A DNA stretch of 64,000 nucleotides from Sphingomonas panacisoli (GCF_007859635.1 NZ_CP042306.1:2740001-2804000); one strand, 5' to 3'. Counted from the stretch's first letter, positions 54,057 to 64,000 are shown. Notes: generated by a model not told the origin, from the sequence alone. A program made the numbers and translations.

Positions 54057-57000
54057 TTAGAAATCGACCTTCGCACCGACGCGGAAGAAGCGGCCCACGA
54101 ACAGGCTGTCGCTCCAGGCCGGCTGGAACTGATACAGTCCGTAACCGCCGTTCGGGTCGTAGCTCGGCTTGCGGTCGAGCAGGTTCTTGACGTCGACATA
54201 CAGCGTCATGCGGTTCTGAACCTTCACCTCGGCGTGACCGTCGAGATAGAAAACCGCCTTGGTGTTGCACTGCACCGGATCGCCATTGTTGTAAGCTAGG
54301 ATCTGGCCATTGTCGGTGCTCTGCTGGCAATCGCCATACACACCACCCGAGTCGGTCGCGACCTGCGAATAACCAGCGGTGTAGTAGGCGGTCAGGCTGA
54401 TGTTACCCTGGCCGTTGAAGTCCAGCGTGTTCTGCCAGGTACCGCGCCACTTCGGCGCACCCGAGCAGGCGGTGATGCCGCACTGGCCGAGCGAGTTGTC
54501 GAAGCGGTTGACCGTGCCGTCTTCCAGGGTCTGATCAAGGCGCAGCAGCAGCGAGGCGTTTGCGTTCGTGATCCACTTGACGTCGTTCGTGATCGGAACA
54601 CGGGCCGAGACCGAGAAGTCGATGCCGCGTGCCTGGAACTGGTTCGCGTTCTTGTACTGAGCGGCGATCGTCCCGATCGTCGGCAGCGCCGTCGGGTTCA
54701 ACGCGTCCGGCACACCCCGCGTAACGACGACGTTCGGAATGTTAACGACACCGTTGTTGGTGTAGTATTGCTGGAAGATGTCGTCCGACGCCGAGGCACC
54801 GACGATCACGTTCTTGATCTTCGTCTGCCAGTAATCGACGGTGATCGTGACGGCCGGGATCGGGTTGAGCACGATACCGCCCGTGAACGACGTGGACCGT
54901 TCCGGCTTCAGGTTCGGGTTACCCGACGACGTCAGGCCGTAGGTGTAGCCGTTCACGTAAGCCGGGTTCGGCGTAGCCGTACCGGTGGTGTGCGCAGCGC
55001 AGAACGCGGCATAGGTCGGTGACGTACACGGCGTCGAGGCGGTCACGAAGCCAGTGGTCGGCAACGCGAACGATTCGCTGAAGCTCGGTGCACGGAAGCC
55101 CTTCGAATAGGTACCGCGCAGCTTGATCTGCTCGATCGGCTTGAACTCGGCTTCGAACTTCGGCGAGAACGCCTTCTGACCGCTCGAATAGCTGTCGTAC
55201 GAACCGAGCGCCTTGAGCTTCAGCTGATCGATGATCGGAACGGTGACTTCGTAACCCGCCGACCAGACGTGGCGGCTACCGACCACGCTGACCGCGTTGA
55301 TGCTGTAGTAGCGCGCGGCCGGGTTGACCGTGTTGGGCGGGTTCGAGCTCGGCTGGTTGATCGATTCGTAGCGATAGGCACCGGTGACGGCGATGTTGAC
55401 GTCGCCACCCGGCAGCTTGAACACGTCCTTGTCGACCGACGCCTGGATCTGAGTCAGCTTCGAGATCGAGCGGTTCCGATTGGTCGGGAACACGCCCTGC
55501 GTCTGCGCTTCGGTATTCTTCGACGGATCGACGAAGTTGTACGTACCCTTCGCCACCGCGTCCAGGAAGCCCTGGAGGTAGAGATAGCCGCGGTTCTCGG
55601 TCTTGAGGATCACCGACGATGCGGTGCCGTTCAAGGCGACGTTCCAGCCATCGCCGATCGTGCCGGTGATGCCACCGGTGAAGCGATAAGTCTTGGTGTC
55701 GGTGTCGGTCGTGCGCGTTACCGGCACCAGCCCGGTCAGGCGCGCCAGATTGCCGGCGGCCGCGAACGGGTTGTTCGGGTTGAGCGTACCGTTGGCCGCG
55801 GTGCAGCCCGTGGCCACGACGCGACCGGCGGCGTCGACCGAGCCCACGCCCGCGGCGCAGACATAAGCCGGCAGATAGATCGAAGCGACCGTTACCACCG
55901 GACCGCCGTTCGCGGTCGAGCTGACCAGGCTGGTTGGGCCCGCATTGTTGCCGCTGGTCTTCGTGTTGTAGTAGTTGGCCATCACATAGGCTTCACCGAA
56001 CGACCCCAGCTTGAAGGTCGCGCGAGCGTTCAGGCCCTTGCGCTCGATGTTCGAGTTGTACGAACGATACTCGTTGACCAAGTCTTCCTGGCAGACCGTC
56101 GCCGGTGCGATCAAGTTACCGGCGCCATCGACACCGCCCGCTGCGCGCTGCGCGGCGGTCAGCGTGTATGCCGTCAGGCCCTGGCAACCCAAAGCCGGGT
56201 TGAGCAGCTGGTTGCCGCCGAGCGAAGTGAAGGCTGCGCTGTACGGCCGAACGAACGGCACGGACGTCGATGCGAAGCCGCCGTACGAACCGTTGGCCTG
56301 GATGCCGTTGCGGATGCCGTTGAACAAGCAGCCTTGCGCCGCGGTGCCGCAGATCTTGCTCTGGTCGGCGGTGTTGAACGGATAGCCACGGTCACGCAGG
56401 AACAGCGGATCGCTCTTCTGATACTCGCCGTTGATGTAAACGTTGAAGCCCTGCTCGTCGAGCTTGCCGTAACCGGCGCTCGCGCTGAGCTTGCGCTCGC
56501 CATTGTCGCCACGCTGCGAGATAGCGGCCGAACCGTTCAGGTGCAGACCGGTAATCTCGCGCTTGATGATGACGTTGACCACGCCCGCGATCGCGTCCGA
56601 ACCGTAAGTCGCCGACGCGCCGTCCTGCAGCACGTCGATGCGATCGACGATCGACGACGGGATCGTGTTGATGTCGACGAAGGTACGATAGCCGTCATCG
56701 CCCAGCGGGTAGCTGGCGGTACGCATGCCGTTGAACAGCACCAGCGTGTACGAGTTGTTCAGACCGCGCAGCGACGGCGAGCTGGCGCCCGTCGCGAAAC
56801 CGAACGACGACCAGCTGGGAGCCGCGGTGCCGGCATTGTTGGCGCTCAGCAGCTGCAGCGCGTCGGCGACGGTGCTGATGCCGCGGTTCTGCAGGTCGGC
56901 CGAGGTCACCGAAACGACCGGCGAGGCGGTTGCCGACGCCGGGTTGCGCGTGATCGAGCCGGTGACGATGATGTCGGCGTTCGATGCCTGGGTGTCCTGG

Positions 57001-57152
57001 GGCTGGTCGGCCGCGGCCGCCACGGGAGGCGCCACAGCGGCAGTAGCGTCCTGCGCCATCGCCGGAGTCGCGAACATCGCCGACACGGCGCCGACGAGCG
57101 TCAGCGCGGTGGTGTCACGCAGCGAGCGCGAAAAATTCGAAGTCTTGGTCAC
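54057..57152 (-). CDS. TonB-dependent outer-membrane receptor 1
   Basis: Outer-membrane transporter of 1031 residues. Signal peptide (TTALTLVGAVSAMFATPAMAQ), then a plug domain with DIIVTGSITRNPASATASPVVSVTSADLQNRGI and DGASATYGSDAIAGVVNVIIKREI, then a 22-strand-type barrel ending in the terminal aromatic motif FRVGAKVDF. The start is GTG at 57152, with GAGGG upstream. Large sphingomonad receptors of this type often import oligosaccharides or siderophores; no substrate gene is adjacent, so the ligand is unknown. Downstream of receptor 2. Confidence 0.95.
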   Translation of the reverse strand: MTKTSNFSRSLRDTTALTLVGAVSAMFATPAMAQDATAAVAPPVAAAADQPQDTQASNADIIVTGSITRNPASATASPVVSVTSADLQNRGISTVADALQLLSANNAGTAAPSWSSFGFATGASSPSLRGLNNSYTLVLFNGMRTASYPLGDDGYRTFVDINTIPSSIVDRIDVLQDGASATYGSDAIAGVVNVIIKREITGLHLNGSAAISQRGDNGERKLSASAGYGKLDEQGFNVYINGEYQKSDPLFLRDRGYPFNTADQSKICGTAAQGCLFNGIRNGIQANGSYGGFASTSVPFVRPYSAAFTSLGGNQLLNPALGCQGLTAYTLTAAQRAAGGVDGAGNLIAPATVCQEDLVNEYRSYNSNIERKGLNARATFKLGSFGEAYVMANYYNTKTSGNNAGPTSLVSSTANGGPVVTVASIYLPAYVCAAGVGSVDAAGRVVATGCTAANGTLNPNNPFAAAGNLARLTGLVPVTRTTDTDTKTYRFTGGITGTIGDGWNVALNGTASSVILKTENRGYLYLQGFLDAVAKGTYNFVDPSKNTEAQTQGVFPTNRNRSISKLTQIQASVDKDVFKLPGGDVNIAVTGAYRYESINQPSSNPPNTVNPAARYYSINAVSVVGSRHVWSAGYEVTVPIIDQLKLKALGSYDSYSSGQKAFSPKFEAEFKPIEQIKLRGTYSKGFRAPSFSESFALPTTGFVTASTPCTSPTYAAFCAAHTTGTATPNPAYVNGYTYGLTSSGNPNLKPERSTSFTGGIVLNPIPAVTITVDYWQTKIKNVIVGASASDDIFQQYYTNNGVVNIPNVVVTRGVPDALNPTALPTIGTIAAQYKNANQFQARGIDFSVSARVPITNDVKWITNANASLLLRLDQTLEDGTVNRFDNSLGQCGITACSGAPKWRGTWQNTLDFNGQGNISLTAYYTAGYSQVATDSGGVYGDCQQSTDNGQILAYNNGDPVQCNTKAVFYLDGHAEVKVQNRMTLYVDVKNLLDRKPSYDPNGGYGLYQFQPAWSDSLFVGRFFRVGAKVDF

Positions 57153-57453
57153 GTAGCGGTTTCCCTCGCTTAACCCACGGTCGCTGTTCGCGATCTCGCC
57201 GGGCGGTTGCCAAGCCCCTCCACGACGCAATGCGTCTAAAGGGCCATGGAGGCGGGGATTGGAGCGCGGGACCTTCTCTGTAAAGGCAGCTTTGAGTTTG
57301 CAGCCGAAATTTCAAAGCGGCTGTAGCTAAAATGACACAGGCTTGTGGCAGCACCGAAACCGCCTCGACACTAATGTCGGGCGGCTGGCAACCGGTCGGA
57401 AAGCGAAGTGCCTGGGATGCCGGGAGCGGCGAACCGCCCCCGGATCCGGTAGC
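57153..57453. other. Intergenic region between the two TonB receptor genes
   Basis: No gene is seen in these 301 bases. A GC-rich hairpin (CCGGGAGCGG and CCGCCCCCGG, 57420-57443) follows the end of receptor 2 but lacks a T-run. The AT-richer middle (57290-57340) is the likely place for receptor 1's promoter; no clear -35/-10 pair could be chosen. Confidence 0.5.
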
Positions 57454-60400
57454 TCAGAACTTGAATGTGGCGCCTGCCTTGAACGTCCGGCCGATGAGGC
57501 CGGCCGCGTGCCAGGATGCCAGATAGTTGGTCTGGGTGGCATAGGCGGTGTTCGCGAACGTCGGTGCGCGCGCACCGAACACATTGCCCACGGTCAGCGA
57601 GAACGAGAACTGATCGCTCACCTTCGCGCCGAGGTTCAGGTCGGTGTAGATGAACTTCTTGACGTAGCAGAACTTCTCGACCGGCTGACCCGCGACCTTG
57701 TAGATCGCCGCGTTGCACGAGATGTCGCCGTTGACCGACGATGCCTGGTCGGCGGCGACCGCCTTGATGCGGCTGATATAATAGGTCGTGGCGGTCAGCG
57801 AGAACGGACCGGCGACCAGCGAGTTCTGCCAGTTGCCGCGCCAGCGTGGCGTACCGCCGCCCGACGACAGATCTTCCGGACCCACCGTGCCGGCATATTT
57901 CTGCACCGCGCCGCCCGTCGGATGCAGGTCGTACTGCAGCGTCTCCTGGACGTCGAGGCGGCTTTCGAACCGCACGCCGTCCGAGATCGGAATGCGCGCA
58001 TCGAGGCTGAACTCGAGGCCCGAGACGACCAGGTACGCCGAGTTCACGTACGGCGCGTTGAGCACGAGCAGACGCGGCAGCGAGTTGAGGTTCGAGGGAT
58101 CGGCGCCGTCGATGACGTTGCACGAATAGCCCGCGCCGATCGCGGCGACCTTGGCGCAGCCCGCCGCCGACGCAGCGGCGGCCGATGCGAAGGTCTGGTT
58201 CGCGACCGAATAATAAGCGTTGATCGCATCGGCCACCAGCGGACCGGTGATGATCAGGTTCGACTTCTTCACGCGGAAGTAATCGGCCGTGAACGTCAGC
58301 CACGGCACCGGATCGATGATCGCACCCGCCGTGAAGCTGCGCGAGATTTCCGGCTGGATGTTCGGGTTACCGACGAAACCGCGGCCCAGGCTGTAGGCCG
58401 CCGTGTAGCCGGCATTGCCCGGGTGAGCCGCGACGAACGCGGCGTTCGGGGTGTAGCCGACGAAGCCCGAGAACGAGCTGCGCGGATCCGATTCGGCGAA
58501 GGTCGGGGCACGGAAGCCCTCCGAATAGGTGCCGCGCAGCGCGACGCCCTTCACCGGCTCGAACTTCACGCCGACCTTCGGCGAGAACCGGCCGATGCCC
58601 GTCGAATAATGGTCGTAGCGGCCCGACACCTGGATATCGAGGATGCTGAGGACCGGCGCGTCGAGTTCGAAATAGCCGGCCCAGACCGAGCGCTTGCCGA
58701 ACGCCTGCGCGGTCGAGACGCCCGGCAGGTCGAGGTTCGGGTTGATGCTGCGGTTGTTCAACTCCTCGCGGCGGAACTGGCCGCCGACCGCGAGCTGCAG
58801 ATCGCCGCCCGACAGCGTCATCAGCTTGCCGCTGACCGTCGCGTCGACCGTGAACTCGGTCGAATCCGACTTCGCGCGGATCGGCGGCGCTACCATGTCG
58901 CGCACCGCCTGGCTGTTCAGGCTCGGGTTGACGAAGTTGTAGGCGCCCGTGTTGATCGCCTTGACCAGGCCGGCCAGGTTGAACGGACCGGTCTGCTTCG
59001 CGTCGAGGTTGTCGCGCGAATAAGCGGAATTGATGTTCCAGTTCCAGTTATCGCCGATGCTGCCCTTCAGCCCGCCGGTGATCCGGTAGACCGTGTTGAC
59101 GCGGCTGCGGACCGCCGGGATGTCGCCGAACAGATAATAGATACGCGCAGCGCCGGCGGCCGGGTTGGCGGCAAAAGCGGCGGCGTAGGGGTTGTTCGGG
59201 TTGAGCGTGCGGCCGGCGGTCGCCGGATCCGCGCAGTTCACGCCCGACGGGCAGATCCACACCGGCAGAACGATGCCGGGAGCGCTCGTCGCGGTCGCCG
59301 GGCTGCCGCCGAATGCCTGGGTCTGGCGGATCGCAGCCGGCGCGCCGGTCAGCGTGACACGGTTGCTCGAATAGCTGCCCGACAGATAGCCTTCGATGCT
59401 GCTACCGAGACGGAAGCTGGCGCGACCGACGAAGTCGTAGCGCTCCTGCTTCGGCAGGAAGATCGCATATTCCTTCTGAATGTCGTGCGCGCAGGCGGTG
59501 CCGATGCGCGACGCCGTATTTTCCGAGAAGGTGCCGTACGGACAGTTGGCGAGCGGGGTCAGCGAGTTGAAGATCGCCGGGGTCGTCGCGTTGGCGACCG
59601 AACCCGCCAGCGGGTTGTTGAGGTCGGTCTGGGTCGTACGCGTGACAACCGCGTTCGTCGTCGCCGTGGTCAGCGTGTCGTCGGCACGGTTGTTGTCGTT
59701 GCCGCCGATCGCGCGCAGGTCGAGCGTGTTGAACGGGAAGCCGAGCGAGTCGTTGGTGACGAGGCCGCTACGGTCGTAATCGGCACCGATATAGATGTTG
59801 AAGCCTTGCGTGTTGTAGTCGCCGAACCCGGCGAGCAGGCGCGCGCGATACTTGGGCAGGTCGCCCCGCTCCGACACGCCGCCGTCGATGCCGCCTTCGA
59901 CACCGTTCACGGTCTTGCGCGTGATGATGTTGACCACGCCGCCGATCGCGTCCGCGCCGTACAGCGACGAGGCGCCGTCCTTCAGCACCTGCACGCTGGC
60001 GACGTTGACCATCGGGATCGAGTTGAGATCGACGTAATTGTTGTGACCGTCGTCGTTCAGCGGGAAGTTGGCCGACCGCTGACCGTCGATCAGCGTGATC
60101 GTCGACGACACGCCGAGGTTGCGCAGCGAGACCGCCGAGCCACCGGCCGAGAAGCCGCTCGAGAAGCCGTTGCCGATCGACCCCGCGCCGTCGGCCGAGA
60201 TCGAACGCACCGCGTCGGACACGTTGGTGATGCCCGCCTTGTCGAGCGTCTCCGCGGTCAGCACGGTCACCGGCGACGCGGTGGTCGTCAGACCCTTCGT
60301 GCTGAACAGCGTACCGGTCACGACGATGTCGGCCGAATCGGACGCTGCCGTCTGATCGTCGGCGGCAGCCGGCGCTGGCGTGGCGTCAGGCGCAGCGGTT

Positions 60401-60504
60401 TGCGCGTGTGCCGGCATCGCCAGCAAGAGAATTCCGAGCGGAGCCGCGGTCGCGAGCAAGCGGCGCTTCGACGTCGAGCGAGTGAAAGCCATGGTGGTAG
60501 ACAT
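57454..60504 (-). CDS. TonB-dependent outer-membrane receptor 2
   Basis: Outer-membrane transporter of about 1016 residues, similar in layout to receptor 1 but clearly diverged. Signal peptide (KRRLLATAAPLGILLLAMPAHAQ), plug with DIVVTGTLFSTKGLTTTASPVTVLTAETLDKAGI and DGASSLYGADAIGGVVNIITRKTV, and a barrel ending FKAGATFKF. Start taken at ATG 60504; ATG 60492 is equally possible because neither has a clear ribosome site. A long GC-rich open frame on the opposite strand is a codon-bias artefact. Confidence 0.95.
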   Translation of the reverse strand: MSTTMAFTRSTSKRRLLATAAPLGILLLAMPAHAQTAAPDATPAPAAADDQTAASDSADIVVTGTLFSTKGLTTTASPVTVLTAETLDKAGITNVSDAVRSISADGAGSIGNGFSSGFSAGGSAVSLRNLGVSSTITLIDGQRSANFPLNDDGHNNYVDLNSIPMVNVASVQVLKDGASSLYGADAIGGVVNIITRKTVNGVEGGIDGGVSERGDLPKYRARLLAGFGDYNTQGFNIYIGADYDRSGLVTNDSLGFPFNTLDLRAIGGNDNNRADDTLTTATTNAVVTRTTQTDLNNPLAGSVANATTPAIFNSLTPLANCPYGTFSENTASRIGTACAHDIQKEYAIFLPKQERYDFVGRASFRLGSSIEGYLSGSYSSNRVTLTGAPAAIRQTQAFGGSPATATSAPGIVLPVWICPSGVNCADPATAGRTLNPNNPYAAAFAANPAAGAARIYYLFGDIPAVRSRVNTVYRITGGLKGSIGDNWNWNINSAYSRDNLDAKQTGPFNLAGLVKAINTGAYNFVNPSLNSQAVRDMVAPPIRAKSDSTEFTVDATVSGKLMTLSGGDLQLAVGGQFRREELNNRSINPNLDLPGVSTAQAFGKRSVWAGYFELDAPVLSILDIQVSGRYDHYSTGIGRFSPKVGVKFEPVKGVALRGTYSEGFRAPTFAESDPRSSFSGFVGYTPNAAFVAAHPGNAGYTAAYSLGRGFVGNPNIQPEISRSFTAGAIIDPVPWLTFTADYFRVKKSNLIITGPLVADAINAYYSVANQTFASAAAASAAGCAKVAAIGAGYSCNVIDGADPSNLNSLPRLLVLNAPYVNSAYLVVSGLEFSLDARIPISDGVRFESRLDVQETLQYDLHPTGGAVQKYAGTVGPEDLSSGGGTPRWRGNWQNSLVAGPFSLTATTYYISRIKAVAADQASSVNGDISCNAAIYKVAGQPVEKFCYVKKFIYTDLNLGAKVSDQFSFSLTVGNVFGARAPTFANTAYATQTNYLASWHAAGLIGRTFKAGATFKF

Positions 60505-60731
60505 CCCCAATATGGGATCGGACCGGCGCACGGACCCTCCGCTCGCCAGCCAAATCCCCCAAAAACGGTCGCAAGCCCTCCAGCCCAACCGATCACGCTT
60601 CGTCGCGGAGGGCGTCCGTCAAGTAAAGGGGATGCAATATACGGGGTGACGATTGTTGCTGGTTTGTAACTAGTTTGCCACAATGGGTCAGAATTGGTGT
60701 CTTATCACGATAGGACAGTCGGCCGCATTGC

Positions 60732-61649
60732 CTACCGCGTGCCCGACATCGGCCCCGCCACCAATAAAGGGTCGATCTTCGCACTCCACCAGCGCAGCGA
60801 CCAGTGCAGGTGAGCGCCGGTAACGCGCCCGGTCGCTCCCGAATAGGCTATGACCTGACCGCGTAGCACGCGCTGGCCCGGCGACACCAATATCCGCGAC
60901 AGATGCATGAACGCGCTTTCGACGCCCATGCCGTGCGCGACCAGCAGCAGGTTGCCCTCGAGCAGGAAGGCGTGATCCGACGCCAGGGTAACGACGCCGT
61001 CGGCCGGTGCGAGCACCGGCGTGCCTTGCGGGACGGCGATGTCGATGCCCGAATGATACGCCCCCGCCACGCCGTTCCGATAGATGCGCTGCGAGCCGAA
61101 CAACGTCGAAATGCGCCCGGTTGCCGGCCACAGGAACGGCTGACGCCATCCCTGGCTATCCACCGGCACTTTGCGCGCGGCGTTGATCTGCGCGATTTCG
61201 CCGGGGCGGATACGGTCGAAATCGGCGGGCGGGACGGGGAATTTGGGGAGTGTGGCCAGCCGCGAGATCGCCCAGGCGCGCGGGCTGATGCTGAGCGTGC
61301 GCGAAATGGTTTCCCCGCTCGCCGACCGCGCCTCCAGCATCGCGACGGGTCGGGCATCGCGGTCGAACGCGATCACGAACGATCCGTCCGCCGCGATCGG
61401 CACGGGCGCGCCGTCGAGCATCAGGGCGGACGTCCCGGCGGGCGCCATGCCGAGTACTAACCCGCCCTGGATCAAGCTGCCCTTCAGCACGAAATCGCCG
61501 AGCGGCACCGGCGGCGCCTTGGGTACCGGACGCGTTGGCGTCACGATGACGGCGGGCGGCAAGGCTTGCGGCGCGGGTGCTGCTTCCACGCAACTACCGC
61601 TGGCGATCAGGACGGCGAACCCCGCCACCCATCGCCGCGCACGCTTCAT
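60732..61649 (-). CDS. M23 family (LytM) metallopeptidase
   Basis: Secreted peptidoglycan endopeptidase-like protein of 305 residues. N-terminal signal (RWVAGFAVLIASGSC), then an N-terminal domain of about 150 residues and the LytM domain: ISTLFGSQRIYRNGVAGAYHSGIDIAVPQGTPVLAPADGVV with His199 and Asp203, and TGAHLHWSL with His280 and His282. All zinc ligands are present, so it may be active. SGSC at 17-20 is a poor lipobox. Start overlaps the DUF2093 stop by four bases. Confidence 0.94.
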   Translation of the reverse strand: MKRARRWVAGFAVLIASGSCVEAAPAPQALPPAVIVTPTRPVPKAPPVPLGDFVLKGSLIQGGLVLGMAPAGTSALMLDGAPVPIAADGSFVIAFDRDARPVAMLEARSASGETISRTLSISPRAWAISRLATLPKFPVPPADFDRIRPGEIAQINAARKVPVDSQGWRQPFLWPATGRISTLFGSQRIYRNGVAGAYHSGIDIAVPQGTPVLAPADGVVTLASDHAFLLEGNLLLVAHGMGVESAFMHLSRILVSPGQRVLRGQVIAYSGATGRVTGAHLHWSLRWWSAKIDPLLVAGPMSGTR

Positions 61650-61846
61650 GCCTTAGTTTCGGCCTCGAGCGCGAAGCTTGCGTCGGCATAGGCTTCCTGC
61701 CGCGCCACGCTCCAGTAACGAAGATCGTCGAGATCGATCGCCGCCCCCGACACCGCGCACGTCACATGGTTGCCCGGCGTGAGCACGCGAAAGCCGTTCG
61801 CCATATAATGGAGCCGCGCCGGCCGGTCGGTATTGGACATCAGCAT
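61646..61846 (-). CDS. DUF2093 family protein
   Basis: Protein of 66 residues. PARLHYMANGFRVLTPGNHVTCAVSGAAIDLDDLRYWSVARQEAYADASFALEAE matches DUF2093, a small alphaproteobacterial family of unknown role. GAGGAA lies at good spacing before 61846; ATG 61840 is the alternative. Ten bases after xseA and overlapping the M23 gene, giving xseA-DUF2093-M23 in one operon. Confidence 0.9.
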   Translation of the reverse strand: MLMSNTDRPARLHYMANGFRVLTPGNHVTCAVSGAAIDLDDLRYWSVARQEAYADASFALEAETKA

Positions 61847-61856
61847 TGGCGGTTCC

Positions 61857-63230
61857 TCAAAGCAAAGTCGGCTGGTCGGGCGTCGGTTTAGCATAGGTTT
61901 TGGGTGCCGTCCCCTCAACCCGCGCGGCAACCTCGCCGTCCCCGAACCGGACAGTGAGCGCACCCGCCTTGCGCGCCGCAGCCGCCGAACTGAGCACGCC
62001 GCCCGTGCGATCGGTCACCAGCGCATAGCCGCGGTCGAGCACGTGTTTCGGATTGAGCGCCTCGATCAGCTTGAACGTCTGGTCCATCCGCTGCCGCGCC
62101 GCTGCGATGCGTTGCGTGAGCAGCGCTGGCCGCAACGCGCCTGCCGTCCGATCGAGTTCGCCCCGCGCCACCGTCACCCGGCGTTCGAGCGCGCGGTCGA
62201 GCCGTTGCCCCGCATCGTCTGCGCGCTGGCGCTGCGGGCCGAGCAAGGCGTCGCGCTTGGGCAGCAACCGCGCCTGCGCCTCGACGCGCTCGCGCCCGCG
62301 CTCGACGTAGCGCCGCGCGCACCGCTCGCTGCGTTGGGCGTAAGCGTCGAGGCTGAGCCGCAGATCGGCGAGCACCGGCACCGCCAGTTCCGCCGCCGCG
62401 GTCGGGGTCGGCGCGCGTAGATCGGCGGCGTGGTCGCAGAGCGACGTGTCGGTCTCGTGGCCCACCGCGGAGACGATCGGGATCGAGCAACCCGCGACCG
62501 CGCGCACGACCACCTCCTCGTTGAACGCCCACAAATCCTCGATCGACCCGCCGCCGCGCGCGACGATCACCAGATCGGGCCGCGGCAACGCGCCGCCGGG
62601 CTCGAGCGCATCGAACCCGCGCACCGCCGCCGCGACTTCCTCGGCCGCGCCCGCCCCCTGCACCTTGACCGGCCAGACGATCACGCGCGTCGGACACCGA
62701 TCGGCGAGGCGGTGGAGGATGTCGCGGATCACCGCGCCGGTCGGCGAGGTCACCACACCGATCGTACGCGGCATGAACGGCAGCGACTTCTTGCGCGCCT
62801 GATCGAACAGCCCTTCCGCGCCCAATTGCGCCTTGAGCTTCTCGAACAGCGCCATCAGCGCGCCCTCGCCGGCCAGTTCCATCCGGTCGATCACGATCTG
62901 GTATTTGGAGCGGCCGGGATACGTCGTCAGCTTGCCGCTCGCGATTACCTCGATCCCGTCCTGCGCGGTGAAAGGCAGCAAGGCCGCCTGCCCCTTCCAC
63001 ATCACGCCGTCGATCACCGCGGCATCGTCCTTCAGCGCCAGATAGACGTGTCCCGACGCCGCGCGCTTATAGCCCGATATCTCGCCGCGCAGCCGCACGC
63101 GGCCGAACTCGCCCTCGACCATGCGCTTGAGCCTGTTGGACAGTTCGCCGACGCTTTCGGGCGCCGCATTGTCGCCTGGCATGGCCTCGGCTACCAGCCG
63201 CGGCGAATCTTCGGGAAAAGGGTCTGGCAT
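61857..63230 (-). CDS. xseA: Exodeoxyribonuclease VII large subunit
   Basis: DNA-degrading enzyme subunit of 457 residues. N-terminal OB fold ([52 protein letters not shown]), catalytic region ([78 protein letters not shown]) and a long C-terminal coiled coil. The start codon overlaps that of divergent purD. The small subunit XseB is not in this window. Confidence 0.96.
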   Translation of the reverse strand: MPDPFPEDSPRLVAEAMPGDNAAPESVGELSNRLKRMVEGEFGRVRLRGEISGYKRAASGHVYLALKDDAAVIDGVMWKGQAALLPFTAQDGIEVIASGKLTTYPGRSKYQIVIDRMELAGEGALMALFEKLKAQLGAEGLFDQARKKSLPFMPRTIGVVTSPTGAVIRDILHRLADRCPTRVIVWPVKVQGAGAAEEVAAAVRGFDALEPGGALPRPDLVIVARGGGSIEDLWAFNEEVVVRAVAGCSIPIVSAVGHETDTSLCDHAADLRAPTPTAAAELAVPVLADLRLSLDAYAQRSERCARRYVERGRERVEAQARLLPKRDALLGPQRQRADDAGQRLDRALERRVTVARGELDRTAGALRPALLTQRIAAARQRMDQTFKLIEALNPKHVLDRGYALVTDRTGGVLSSAAAARKAGALTVRFGDGEVAARVEGTAPKTYAKPTPDQPTLL

Positions 63231-64000
63231 GAACGTCCTGCTGATCGGATCGGGTGGACGCGAACATGGCCTCGCGTGGAAGCTCGCGCAATCGCCGCTC
63301 CTGACAAAACTCTATGCCGCGCCGGGAAATCCTGGGATTGCCGAGGAGGCCGAGGTCGTCGCGCTGGACGTCGCCGATCACGCGGCGGTGGTCGATTTCT
63401 GTCGGTCGCACGACATTGGCTTGGTCGTGGTCGGCCCGGAAGCACCGCTCGTCGCCGGCATCACCGACGACCTCCGCGCCGCCGGTTTTGCCGTGTTCGG
63501 GCCGAGCAAGGCCGCCGCGCAACTCGAAGGATCCAAGGCTTTCACCAAGGCCGTCTGCGACCGCGCGAACATTCCCACGGCTCGCTATCGCGCTGTCCAT
63601 TCGCGCGACGAAGCACGTGACGCGCTCGACGCGTTCGGCGCGCCGGTCGTCGTGAAGGCCGACGGCCTCGCCGCGGGCAAGGGCGTGACCGTGGCGATGA
63701 CGATGGCCGAAGCGATCGAGGCGGTGGTCACGCTGTTCGCCGAGCCGGGCTCCAGCGCGGTGATCGAGGAATTCCTGACCGGCGAGGAAGTCAGCCTGTT
63801 CGCGCTGACCGACGGAACCACGATCGTTCCGTTCGGATCGGCGCAGGACCACAAGCGCGTTGGCGACGGCGATACCGGGCCGAACACCGGCGGGATGGGC
63901 GCCTACAGCCCCGCGCGCGTGCTGTCCGCTGCGCTCGAACGCCACGCGCTGACCGAGATCGTCGCCCCCACCGTCTCGACGCTGGCGGCGGAGGGGATGC
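63229..64000 (+). CDS. purD: Phosphoribosylamine-glycine ligase (3' partial)
   Basis: Purine synthesis ATP-grasp enzyme joining glycine to phosphoribosylamine. The 257 residues seen include [72 protein letters not shown] and [26 protein letters not shown], all diagnostic. The gene runs off the window end. Its ATG (63229-63231) shares two bases with the xseA ATG on the other strand. Confidence 0.97.
   Translation, partial: MNVLLIGSGGREHGLAWKLAQSPLLTKLYAAPGNPGIAEEAEVVALDVADHAAVVDFCRSHDIGLVVVGPEAPLVAGITDDLRAAGFAVFGPSKAAAQLEGSKAFTKAVCDRANIPTARYRAVHSRDEARDALDAFGAPVVVKADGLAAGKGVTVAMTMAEAIEAVVTLFAEPGSSAVIEEFLTGEEVSLFALTDGTTIVPFGSAQDHKRVGDGDTGPNTGGMGAYSPARVLSAALERHALTEIVAPTVSTLAAEGM

Noticed and set aside
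57343..60669. Long plus-strand open frame of about 1100 codons antisense to TonB receptor 2
   Set aside because: It is Arg/Asp/Val-rich low-complexity sequence with no domain and mirrors the codon pattern of the true gene. High-GC genes routinely leave such open antisense frames.

Overview
The window is a 64-kb piece of a high-GC alphaproteobacterial chromosome, most likely from a sphingomonad (Sphingomonas or a close relative). This rests on gene content and order: hisS-prfA-prmC-DUF4167, a full ybgC-tolQRAB-pal operon, a GapR (DUF2312)/DUF1244 pair divergent from pyk, DUF2093, two large tandem TonB-dependent receptors, and many short GC-rich inverted-repeat elements between genes. It is mostly core chromosome. 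No rRNA, tRNA, CRISPR array, prophage or insertion sequence was recognised.

Layout. 1-7.1 kb: the end of a polysaccharide flippase, a CBS protein, small envelope proteins, then DUF4167, prmC, prfA and hisS on the minus strand. 7.1-15.3 kb: a DUF1345 membrane protein, a secreted M61 peptidase, pyrophosphatase, a coupled EamA-GNAT-TfoX operon, a retropepsin-like protease, and ispG with a thioredoxin-fold protein. 15.3-19.9 kb: three paralogous acyltransferase-3 membrane enzymes around a membrane-anchored LytTR regulator; the third is frameshifted. 19.8-23.8 kb: isoaspartyl peptidase, a secreted S1/P1 nuclease and an SPFH-RHH-small membrane protein operon. 23.8-28.3 kb: tol-pal. 28.3-33.8 kb: an XRE regulator/membrane protein pair with two adjacent operator-like palindromes, then ruvB, three unrelated genes, ruvA, ruvC and yebC.

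33.9-46.2 kb: a flavoprotein, GapR, DUF1244, pyk, a frameshifted HAD phosphatase, rpmJ, a lipoprotein/M14 peptidase pair, a DUF559 endonuclease-like gene lying exactly between two inverted repeat copies, dienelactone hydrolase, a frameshifted gpmA, an alpha/beta hydrolase and purEK. 46.2-64 kb: an M16 peptidase, penicillin acylase, clpB, two TonB-dependent receptors, an M23 peptidase, DUF2093, xseA and the start of purD.

How the genes work together: tol-pal, the M23 peptidase, the flippase, the receptors and several secreted peptidases and lipoproteins serve the cell envelope. ruvABC, xseA and GapR serve the chromosome. purE, purK and purD are separate pieces of purine synthesis.

Two observations stand out. 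First, the DUF559 gene at 39981-40385 has both its start and its stop codon inside flanking inverted copies of a repeat that occurs elsewhere in the window without cargo, which suggests a repeat-bounded and possibly mobile unit. Second, three genes (acyltransferase 3, HAD, gpmA) each carry a single extra C/G in a short homopolymer. Base-calling errors are a serious alternative to real pseudogenes.
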